64,000 bases of DNA from Sphingomonas immobilis. Lineage in GTDB: Bacteria; Pseudomonadota; Alphaproteobacteria; Sphingomonadales; Sphingomonadaceae. Each line of letters begins with the position of its first letter. The first letter of the stretch is position 1. The stretch spans positions 1-64,000 of the forward strand of contig NZ_JAUQSZ010000013.1 of assembly GCF_030580995.1 (NCBI RefSeq), written 5' to 3'. The notes below the pieces were generated by a model. The model was not told the origin of the DNA and did no database searches. It was given only the letters and a program-made list of their open reading frames with translations. The translations under genes and the position numbers were made by a program. Below, one piece after another: positions 23,792 through 31,353 of the stretch.

Positions 23792-25651
23792 ATGATTCGA
23801 CGGGCATTTACGGCAGCGATTGTGTGCGGGCTGCTGGCGAGCACACCGCTTTCGGCGCAGACCGCGCCACCCGCCAGGATCGTCGTCAAGACGCGCGACG
23901 ACCTGCCCCGCTACAGCTACAGACTGCCCGGCACCGCCGTCGCCATGCTCAACGCCGACGACGCGACCTTCGCCGCCTTCGCAAAGCCGATCGCCGCCGA
24001 TATCGACAAGACGCTGAGCGGCTACAGCATCGCGGATCATGCCGCGCAGCGCGGCCTGCTCAACGATCGGCTCGCCTATGAGGTGATCACGCATCAGGAT
24101 CGCGCGGGGCTGGCGACGATCGCGCAGGTCCGCGCCTTGCAGGACAAGCCCGACGCCAAGCTGACCAGTGGTCTCCGCACCGAGGCGATCCTGAAGGCCC
24201 GCATCGCCACCGGCGCGAGCAGCGGGCCTGCGTATGAGAAAGCCTATGCCGACACCTACACCGCCGCGCTGACGGCGCTGCCCTGGGCGGTGGTCGCCAA
24301 CACGATCAAGGAAACGAAGAGCAACACGCAGGTCTTGTCGGCGTCGCTCGCGGAAGGCGTGGTGAAGTCCGACATCGAACCGGCCGTCGCGAAGGAAGGC
24401 GCGATCAGCGACCGGCTGGTCGGCGGTCTGTTGTGGGCGCGGATGGCGCGGACGGTGGAGATCCCGCTCAAGGATATTTCGACCAAGGCGCTGACCTCCT
24501 ATGTCGCCGCCAACAATGTCGCCAAGCCCGACATCTGGGGTGCGCGCGACGTCGAGCTCACGGCCGCCGACAAACTGACCCCGGTCGTCGTCGGCGTGTG
24601 GGATTCGGGCGTCGATCTCGCGCTGTTCCCGCAGCAGACCTATACCGATCCGAAGCCCGCGCCGGGCCTGCCGTACAATGCGCACGGCCTGGCTTTCGAC
24701 GTGGACATAAGGCCCTCGACGGGCCCGCTCTATCCGCTCACGCCGGAGCAGGCGCAGAAATATCCGACGACGCTCGCCGATTTTCAGGGGATGGCCGATC
24801 TCCAGCAATCGATCGACAGCCCGGCGGCGGATGCGTTCAAGACCAAGATGTCGGGCCTGCCGAGCGACCAGGTGCCGGCGTTCTTCGAAAGCCTGAATTT
24901 CTACGGCAATTACCTGCACGGCACGCATGTCGCGGGCATCATCGCGCGCGGCAACCCGGCGGTGCGGCTGGCGGCGGCGCGGCTCACCTACGATCATCGC
25001 AACGTGCCGTCGCCGCCGAACGAGGACCTGTCGAAGCGCGGTGCCGCCGCCTACGGCACCTATGTCGAATGGTTCAAGACGCACGGGGTGCGGGTCGTCA
25101 ACATGAGCTGGGGCGGGGCCCCGTCCAATTTCGAGCATGACCTCGAGGTCAACGGCATCGGCAAGGATCCGGCCGAGCGCAAGGCGATGGCGCGGAAATT
25201 CTTCGAGATAGAACGCAACGGGCTCTACGCCGCGATCAAGGGCGCGCCCGACATCCTGTTCGTCGCGGCGGCGGGCAATTCGAATTCGGACAACGGCTTC
25301 GATGAATCGATCCCATCGTCGTTCGTGCTGCCCAATCTGCTGACGGTGAGCGCGGTCGATCGCGCCGGCGACGAGGCGAGCTTCACCAGCTACGGCAAGA
25401 ACGTGGTGGTCAACGCCAACGGCTATCAGGTCGATTCGACCGTGCCGGGCGGCGCGCGGCTGAAGGAATCGGGCACGTCGATGGCATCCCCCAACGTCGT
25501 CAATCTCGCCGCCAAGCTGATCGCGCTCGACCCGACGCTGACGCCGGAAAAGACGATCGCGCTGATCCGCGACACCGCGACGCCCAGCGCGGACGGGCGG
25601 CGGCACAATATCGATCCCAAGGCCGCGGTCGCGTTGCTGCACAAGAAATGA
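23792..25651 (+). CDS. Secreted S8 (subtilisin-like) serine peptidase
   Basis: 619 residues. The Sec signal ends near residue 23 (STPLSAQ). The catalytic triad is visible: Asp in VGVWDSGVD (about 270), His in LHGTHVAGIIA (about 376), Ser in SGTSMASPNVV (about 560), with the oxyanion Asn in AAAGNSNSDN. A 240-residue N-terminal region without a recognised prodomain signature precedes the catalytic part, and about 100 residues separate the Asp and His. The stop overlaps the start of the amidase gene (ATGA), so both are probably exported together. Confidence 0.92.
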   Translation: MIRRAFTAAIVCGLLASTPLSAQTAPPARIVVKTRDDLPRYSYRLPGTAVAMLNADDATFAAFAKPIAADIDKTLSGYSIADHAAQRGLLNDRLAYEVITHQDRAGLATIAQVRALQDKPDAKLTSGLRTEAILKARIATGASSGPAYEKAYADTYTAALTALPWAVVANTIKETKSNTQVLSASLAEGVVKSDIEPAVAKEGAISDRLVGGLLWARMARTVEIPLKDISTKALTSYVAANNVAKPDIWGARDVELTAADKLTPVVVGVWDSGVDLALFPQQTYTDPKPAPGLPYNAHGLAFDVDIRPSTGPLYPLTPEQAQKYPTTLADFQGMADLQQSIDSPAADAFKTKMSGLPSDQVPAFFESLNFYGNYLHGTHVAGIIARGNPAVRLAAARLTYDHRNVPSPPNEDLSKRGAAAYGTYVEWFKTHGVRVVNMSWGGAPSNFEHDLEVNGIGKDPAERKAMARKFFEIERNGLYAAIKGAPDILFVAAAGNSNSDNGFDESIPSSFVLPNLLTVSAVDRAGDEASFTSYGKNVVVNANGYQVDSTVPGGARLKESGTSMASPNVVNLAAKLIALDPTLTPEKTIALIRDTATPSADGRRHNIDPKAAVALLHKK

Positions 25652-27225
25652 GGCACCTCGCCGCCGCGTTGCTGCTCGTCACCGCGGCACCTGCGGCGGC
25701 GCAGGAGATCGAGGAGCAGTCGATCGACCAGCTCGGCGCGGCAATGGCGCAGGGCAAGGCGACTAGCGAGGGCATCACCCGCGCCTACCTCGCGCGGATC
25801 GCGGCGATGGACCGCGCGGGGCCGAGCCTGCGCGCGGTGATCGCCACCAATCCCGACGCCCTCGCCGCCGCGCGGGCGAGCGACGCGCGCCGCAAGGCGG
25901 GCAAGGCGCTCGGCCCGCTCGACGGCATCCCCATCCTCATCAAGGACAATATCGAGACCGCTGATCCGATGGCGACGACGGCGGGCAGCCTCGCGCTGAA
26001 GGACAATGTCACGCGCCGCGACGCGCCGCTGGTGGCGGGGCTGCGCAGGGCGGGAGCGGTGATCCTCGGCAAGACCAACCTCAGCGAATGGGCCAACATC
26101 CGCTCGAACCGGTCGATGAGCGGGTGGAGTGCCATCGGCGGGCTGGTGCGGAACCCCTATGCGCTCGACCGCAGCGCGTGCGGATCGTCGAGCGGATCGG
26201 GCGCGGCCATCGCGGCGAGCTTCGCGGCGGCGGCGGTCGGCACGGAGACCGACGGATCGGTGGTGTGCCCGTCCTCCGTCAACGGCCTCGTCGGCTTCAA
26301 GCCCACCGTCGGCCTCGTCAGCCGTCGCCACGTCGTGCCGATCAGCCACAGCCAGGACACGCCCGGCCCGATGGCGCGCAGCGTCATGGATGTGGCGCTG
26401 TTGCTTCAGGCGATGGCAGGTCGCGACCCAGCCGATCCGGCGACCGCGCGCCAGCGGCAATATCGGACCGCGCCTCCGGGCTATGTCGAAGGGCTGAACC
26501 ATGCGAACCTTACGGGCGTGCGCATCGCCGTGCTGCGCCCCGACATGCCCGAGGCGATGAAGCCGGTCTACGAACGGGCGTTGCTGACGTTGAGCCAGGC
26601 GGGCGCGATCCTCGTCGATGTCGAGCAGCCCAAGCTCGCCGGGCTCGGCGAGGCCGAGAGTCTCGTGCTGCACACCGAGCTCAAGGCCGACCTGAACGCC
26701 TATCTCGCCACCACGCCGGCGAGCGTAAAGACGCGCACGCTCGCCGATGTCATCGCCTTCGACGCGGCGAACAAAGCGACGGAAATGCCCTTCTTCGGGC
26801 AGGAAACCTTCATCCTCTCGGCAAAGCTGCCGGGCCTCGCCGATCCTGAATATCTCGGCGCGCTTGCGAAATCGCGGCGGCTGGCGGGGAAGGAGGGGAT
26901 CGACGCGATGCTTGCCACGGCGAACGCCGCGATCCTCGTCGCGCCGACGCAGGGGCTGGCGTGGCTCAGCGACACCGTCTTGGGCGATTACGGCGACGGG
27001 CCGAGCGCGAGCCAGTTGCCCGCCGTCGCTGGCTATCCGCACCTCACCGTGCCGATGGGGCTGGCGAAGGGGCTGCCGGTCGGCATTTCCTTCATCGCGA
27101 CGGCGTGGGGCGACCAGAACGCACTCGACGCAGGCTATGTCTACGAACAAGCCTCGCACGCCCGCGTCGCGCCGAAATATCTGCCGTCCGCCGATGTCGG
27201 GCCGGGGCTGGACGGCGCGAAGTAA
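25648..27225 (+). CDS. Exported amidase (amidase signature family)
   Basis: 525 residues. A signal peptide (first ~19 residues, ending APAAAQ) precedes an amidase-signature domain: the catalytic Lys in PILIKDNIET, the cis-Ser in CGSSSGSGAA and the nucleophile Ser region in ETDGSVVCPSS. Hydrolyses amides or peptide amides in the periplasm. Coupled by ATGA to the subtilase gene; together they could process peptides sequentially, but the substrate is unknown. Confidence 0.9.
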   Translation: MRHLAAALLLVTAAPAAAQEIEEQSIDQLGAAMAQGKATSEGITRAYLARIAAMDRAGPSLRAVIATNPDALAAARASDARRKAGKALGPLDGIPILIKDNIETADPMATTAGSLALKDNVTRRDAPLVAGLRRAGAVILGKTNLSEWANIRSNRSMSGWSAIGGLVRNPYALDRSACGSSSGSGAAIAASFAAAAVGTETDGSVVCPSSVNGLVGFKPTVGLVSRRHVVPISHSQDTPGPMARSVMDVALLLQAMAGRDPADPATARQRQYRTAPPGYVEGLNHANLTGVRIAVLRPDMPEAMKPVYERALLTLSQAGAILVDVEQPKLAGLGEAESLVLHTELKADLNAYLATTPASVKTRTLADVIAFDAANKATEMPFFGQETFILSAKLPGLADPEYLGALAKSRRLAGKEGIDAMLATANAAILVAPTQGLAWLSDTVLGDYGDGPSASQLPAVAGYPHLTVPMGLAKGLPVGISFIATAWGDQNALDAGYVYEQASHARVAPKYLPSADVGPGLDGAK

Positions 27226-27687
27226 CTACTTCTTCTCGCGCTCCAGCAATTCCGGCCGGATGTGGATCGCGTACAGCGACATGCGCACCTCGACCAGGAA
27301 CGAGATCAGCGACGCGATCAGCAGCGCCATCGCGAGGATGAAGGCGATCGCGACCGACGTGCCGATGTGCAGCCGCACCAGCTTGGCGAAGAACAGCAGC
27401 GCGACGACGATGCACACCATCACCGCGCTCGACACCGCGAACACCAGCGCGCGGTTGATGACGGTCATGCGCCGGTCGAGCAGCCGCAGCTCCCACACGT
27501 GGCGGTCATGTTCGGGCCCCTGCGAGGCGGGGTGCAGCGCTTCCACGGCGCGCGCCCGGTCGACCACGCGCGACAGCCGCCCGGCCAGCACGTTGAGCAG
27601 CGAGCCGATGCCGGCGAGCATGAAGATCGGCGACAGCGAGAGCTGGATCGCCTGTGCGATCGTGGCGAGGGGCGGGAGCTGATCCAT
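27226..27687 (-). CDS. DUF2721 membrane protein
   Basis: 153 residues. The DUF2721 pattern is LSPIFMLAGIGSLLNVLAGR near the start, then RRMTVINRALVFAVSSAVMV, with three membrane helices (about 18-36, 78-98 and 107-130). Function unknown. Converges on the amidase gene. Confidence 0.82.
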   Translation of the reverse strand: MDQLPPLATIAQAIQLSLSPIFMLAGIGSLLNVLAGRLSRVVDRARAVEALHPASQGPEHDRHVWELRLLDRRMTVINRALVFAVSSAVMVCIVVALLFFAKLVRLHIGTSVAIAFILAMALLIASLISFLVEVRMSLYAIHIRPELLEREKK

Positions 27688-28206
27688 CGCGGACGTTCTG
27701 CGCTATTCGTGGCGGTAGCGGAAGTACCAGACCATAGCGTCAGAACCGGAATACATTCTGATAAATCATCGGAAATCCGACTCAATCTGGTCGATTCAAA
27801 ATCGACAATGGTCGTGGGGCAATCGCCGCAATTGCGAATTTATCGCGCTACGACGCAGGTTTGGCAGCTCAAACTACGGACCTGCCCGGCTCCACGGCAG
27901 GGTCGGCATGGCGATGCGATCGGTATGGCAGGGGCGCCATCGTCGAGGCGCCATATACGCGACCGCGCAAATGGGCGCTTTCGCGCAGCCCAACACGTTG
28001 CCGGCGACATCGCAGAGCGCGTTTCGGAGTAGCTGAACGCCGATTTGGTACCGTCCGACTATCTCGACCGGCCTGGGTCGATGGACGCGGCGACGTCATC
28101 GCGCCGATGACCGTTGCCCCAGCCTCGCGCGATCACATCGGAGAGCGCATCAGTCGATCTGGTGACAGCCGGAGGATGGTCAGGCGTACCGCTCAGACTG
28201 CGATGG
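27688..28206. other. 519-bp gene-free left boundary of the catabolic region
   Basis: No ORF in it has protein-like composition, and I see no tRNA, IS end or hairpin family A/B repeat. The first ~150 bp are AT-rich (GGTCGATTCAAAATCGAC near 27791-27808 is a short inverted repeat). The rest looks like decayed coding sequence without an identifiable parent. It marks the change from the core-like genes to the degradation cluster. Confidence 0.5.
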
Positions 28207-28848
28207 CTAAGTCATGGCAGCCATAACCTGTCGTCGCTGCTCGATAGCGAACTCCACCAGCGGCAGATGATCGTTGCCGAAATACATATCGTCGTGATCG
28301 ACGAAGAAGGTTGGCGATCCGAATGCGCCGCGATCCATCGCTTCGTTGGTATTGTCCCACAAGGCCTGCTTGATCTCGGGCGTGGCGATGGCCGCCAGCA
28401 GCCATTCCGCGTCAACGTCCACCACCGCACAGATGTCTCGAAGCACCACGTCGTCGGCGAGGTTCCGGCCATCGATCCAGAGCGATTCGAACGCGGCGGT
28501 CGCGAAGGCGTCCAGTTTACCTGAGGGTCGAAGCGTGATGCAGGCCCTCATGCATTTCACCGCGTTGACCGGGTGACCGCATGCCGGCGGTTCGTTGATA
28601 GTGAGCCCGGAGAAACGGGCCCAGTCTTGGATGTCTTTGTGGACGTAGGCGGCCTTCGGCGCGGACGGCGGGTTGGCCCGCATCTCATAGACCGCCGGAT
28701 TGACCTTGTTGAACACGCCGCCGACGATGATCGGCTTCCACTGGATCTCGATGCCGAGCCGCCTCGCCATTGCCTTGAGATTATGGACCCCGAGATAGGT
28801 CCACGGGCTGGAACAGTCGAAGAAGCATTCGAGCGCTACGTCTGCCAT
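28207..28848 (-). CDS. DsbA-fold 2-hydroxychromene-2-carboxylate isomerase-like protein
   Basis: 213 residues. The N-terminus LECFFDCSSPWTYLGVHNLK and C-terminal RGAFGSPTFFVDHDDMYFGN match the kappa-class GST / HCCA isomerase family, where a Ser at the first helix binds glutathione. In naphthalene-type pathways it isomerises a ring-cleavage product; here it sits in a CoA-dependent cluster, so another glutathione-dependent isomerisation is possible. Its start overlaps the stop of the GST gene (TAATG). Confidence 0.85.
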   Translation of the reverse strand: MADVALECFFDCSSPWTYLGVHNLKAMARRLGIEIQWKPIIVGGVFNKVNPAVYEMRANPPSAPKAAYVHKDIQDWARFSGLTINEPPACGHPVNAVKCMRACITLRPSGKLDAFATAAFESLWIDGRNLADDVVLRDICAVVDVDAEWLLAAIATPEIKQALWDNTNEAMDRGAFGSPTFFVDHDDMYFGNDHLPLVEFAIEQRRQVMAAMT

Positions 28849-29564
28849 TACTCCTCTCCCCGGCTGTCTCCGCCCGCACCTATGCCGAAGACCTTGCGCC
28901 GCATTGCGCCTTCGAGGGGTGGTGCGTCGCCGTAGCTCTCCCTGCCGGCCGCGAGCCCCCGCTGGAGCGCGGGCCGCGCGCGTAGCGTAGCGAACCAGCG
29001 CTGGACCTGCGGCCAGTCGTCGAGGCTCAGGCCCTGTGCCTTGTGAGTCATGATCCAGGGAAAGCAGGCGATGTCCGCGATCGTATAGTCCGCCCCCGCG
29101 ACATACGCGCCCGTCGCCGTCAACTGCCGGTCCAGCACGCCGTACAGGCGTTTGGCCTCGCCGCGGAAGCGATCGATCGCATAAGGAATCTTTTCCTCGG
29201 CATAGAGCTGAAAATGGCCGTGTTGGCCGAGCATCGGCCCGAGCCCGGCCATCTGCCACATCAACCACTGGATCGTCGCCGAGCGCGCGTAGAGCTCGGT
29301 CGGCAGAAAGCGGCCGCTCTTTTCGGCGAGGTGGAGCAATATGGCGCCGCTTTCGAAGATGGCGAGCGGCCTGTCCCCGCCGTCGGGGGCATGATCGATG
29401 ATCGCGGGGATGCGGTTGTTCGGACTGATCGCGAGGAAATCCGGCTCGAACTGATCGCCACGCGAGAGGTAGACGGGCGTCAGCCGATAGGGCAGCCGGG
29501 TCTCCTCAAGCATGATCGTGATTTTCCAGACGTTGGGCGTGGGTCCGTAGAGAACCTCTATCAC
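28848..29564 (-). CDS. Glutathione S-transferase, YfcG/Nu-like
   Basis: 238 residues. The N-terminal YGPTPNVWKITIMLEETRLP has the Thr-Pro-Asn active-site pattern of Nu-class (YfcG-type) GSTs, with PNNRIPAIIDH and FESGAILLHLAEKSGRFLP following. Such enzymes act on glutathionyl or disulfide substrates. Overlaps the isomerase gene by one base, suggesting a two-step glutathione-dependent conversion. An unusually long C-terminal tail (about 20 residues, Gly/Arg/Glu-rich). Confidence 0.85.
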   Translation of the reverse strand: MIEVLYGPTPNVWKITIMLEETRLPYRLTPVYLSRGDQFEPDFLAISPNNRIPAIIDHAPDGGDRPLAIFESGAILLHLAEKSGRFLPTELYARSATIQWLMWQMAGLGPMLGQHGHFQLYAEEKIPYAIDRFRGEAKRLYGVLDRQLTATGAYVAGADYTIADIACFPWIMTHKAQGLSLDDWPQVQRWFATLRARPALQRGLAAGRESYGDAPPLEGAMRRKVFGIGAGGDSRGEE

Positions 29565-29590
29565 CGCTCGCTCTCCCTATTTTGGATGAT

Positions 29591-30337
29591 TTATCGGGTC
29601 GATCCCGCGTCCTCGCAGGACCACTGGATCATCATCTCGTTGTTGATCCGGCGGATCGCGATCGCGTGTTCGAAATCGCCGCGCAGCATCGCGTCGCACA
29701 TCTCGCTGAGCCCGGCCACATATTGCCGGACACGGTCCCCGGTGAAGGACAGGCTTAGGGATTTGGCACCGTAAGCCTGGGAGGCGAGCGAGAAGAGCGC
29801 CAGCGATTTGTTGCCGGTCAGTTCGCCGGCCAGCCGCCAGAATGCGTTGATCGCGCGGATCGCCATCGGGAGGCTTTCAAGCGACCAGAGCTCGGGGTGT
29901 GAATCGAGGAAGTCGCGAAGCCGCTGGCGGGCCGCGGGGTCGCTGTGGAGGGTGATCTGCCGGATCAGTTCGGCTTCCAGCGCGCCTTGAGTCCGCATCA
30001 CGTCGGGAAAGCTCGTGCCATGGGAAAGCAGATAGAGGCCGGCCAGCCGGGCGACGGCCTCGGCGGTCGGGCGGCGGCCAAAATAGCCACCGCCGACGCC
30101 GCGTTTCACCGTCAGCAATTCCTCATACTCAAGCAAGCGCGCGGCTTGTCGGAAGGTCGGCTGACTGACGCCGAGCCGCACAATCAGATCATCTTCCGAC
30201 CCGAGGAACATTTCGTCGTCGTCGCGGCTGAGAATTTCGTCACGAAGCGCCTTCGCCGTGGCGACGACGAAAGAGGTCTGTCCGATCGGTTCCAATCGCC
30301 CCAGGCCGTGCTGGTCGCGTAATTTGCGTTGCGTCAT
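29591..30337 (-). CDS. GntR/FadR-type transcriptional regulator
   Basis: 248 residues with an N-terminal winged helix (FLGSEDDLIVRLGVSQPTFR, then QAARLLEYEELLTVKRG) and a helical FCD-like effector domain. GGAG 6 nt upstream supports the ATG at 30337; an upstream ATG at 30382 is also in frame. It is divergent from the SDR/TonB/MFS genes, and a palindrome in this gap recurs at the other divergent promoter of the cluster. Probably controls the 28-43 kb degradation genes in response to an acyl-CoA or acid. Confidence 0.85.
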   Translation of the reverse strand: MTQRKLRDQHGLGRLEPIGQTSFVVATAKALRDEILSRDDDEMFLGSEDDLIVRLGVSQPTFRQAARLLEYEELLTVKRGVGGGYFGRRPTAEAVARLAGLYLLSHGTSFPDVMRTQGALEAELIRQITLHSDPAARQRLRDFLDSHPELWSLESLPMAIRAINAFWRLAGELTGNKSLALFSLASQAYGAKSLSLSFTGDRVRQYVAGLSEMCDAMLRGDFEHAIAIRRINNEMMIQWSCEDAGSTR

Positions 30338-30427
30338 TCGTGGCTCCGTTGCCCTGCTATGCGATATCTGCCCGGTCGTCACTGAAATGTCTCGAACCGA
30401 GTGGGCATCGAAGCTCGCGAGTTTAGA

Positions 30428-30443
30428 ATTGACCTATTCCAAT
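30428..30443. promoter_or_regulatory. Shared operator, site 1 (GntR candidate)
   Basis: ATTGACCTATTCCAAT has ATTG/CAAT inverted ends around a TA centre, spaced like GntR/FadR operators. Site 2 at 38555-38570 matches it (reverse complement) at 13 of 16 positions. It lies between the GntR gene and the SDR gene. Confidence 0.55.
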
Positions 30444-30504
30444 TATTCTTTCATTCCATATTAGGCAAGGGGCAGCGACCCCCTGCAAGGAGAGAGATAG
30501 TCGA

Positions 30505-31308
30505 ATGGACTTTTCGCCGCTTGGTGCCTTTTCACCGACATTGCTGGCCGGCAAGGTGGCGCTCGTCACCGGCTCGACCGCCGGGATCGGCGCGCGGACG
30601 GCCGAACAGCTCGCGAGCGCCGGCGCGACGGTGATCCTCAATGGCCGCTCGGCGGAATCGGGCCACGCAATGCGCGCCGAACTCGAGGCGTCGGTGCCCA
30701 CCGCCCGGTTCGATTTCGTATCCGCCGACTATAACCGGCCCGAAGAACTGGATGCGATGTTTGCGCATATCCGCGAGACGCATGGTGGGCTCGATATCGT
30801 TTGCCATACGACCATGACCGACGGTGCCGGCCCCAGGCCGTTCATGGAAACGGCGCGGTCCGACTGGCTGGCGGCGGTATCGGGTATCTATCTCAGCTTG
30901 CTCGAGATTACGCAGCGGGCGGTGCCAATGATGATCGACCGTGGCGGGGGCGCAATCGTTTCCTTCGCGTCGGATGCGGCCAAGGTGGCGACGCCCGGCG
31001 AAGCGGTCCTGGGCGGGGCACTGGCGGCGAACTGCATGTTCGTCCGCGCTGCAGGCCTCGAACTGGCCCGCCACAAGATCCGGCTCAACGCCGTGACGCC
31101 TTCGATCACCCGCGGGACGAAGACCTATGACAAGGTGATGGCGAACCCGTTCTCGCGACGGCTCTTTGAAAAGGCGGAGAAGCGCGCACGCCTGGGCGTC
31201 GCGTCGGCCGAGCATGTCGCACCGATGGCGGTGTTCCTCGCCAGTCCGCTCGCCTCCCACATCACGGGACAGGTGGTGAGCGTCAACGGCGGAATCTCGG
31301 CTGCCTAG
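30505..31308 (+). CDS. Atypical SDR lacking the YxxxK pair
   Basis: 267 residues. The Rossmann signature is normal (VALVTGSTAGIGARTAEQLA) and a Ser lies in IVSFASDAAK, and the C-terminus GQVVSVNGGISAA is standard. But NNAG is replaced (CHTTMTDGAG), and where YxxxK is expected the sequence reads AVLGGALAANCMF with neither Tyr nor Lys. It may be catalytically unusual or a binding protein. First gene of the right-hand transcript of the cluster, followed by TonB and MFS genes. GGAGAG precedes the ATG. Confidence 0.8.
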   Translation: MDFSPLGAFSPTLLAGKVALVTGSTAGIGARTAEQLASAGATVILNGRSAESGHAMRAELEASVPTARFDFVSADYNRPEELDAMFAHIRETHGGLDIVCHTTMTDGAGPRPFMETARSDWLAAVSGIYLSLLEITQRAVPMMIDRGGGAIVSFASDAAKVATPGEAVLGGALAANCMFVRAAGLELARHKIRLNAVTPSITRGTKTYDKVMANPFSRRLFEKAEKRARLGVASAEHVAPMAVFLASPLASHITGQVVSVNGGISAA

Positions 31309-31353
31309 GTCCGGATTTGAAAACAGAAGCGCTGGCAGAGGCGCGAGGGGAGA

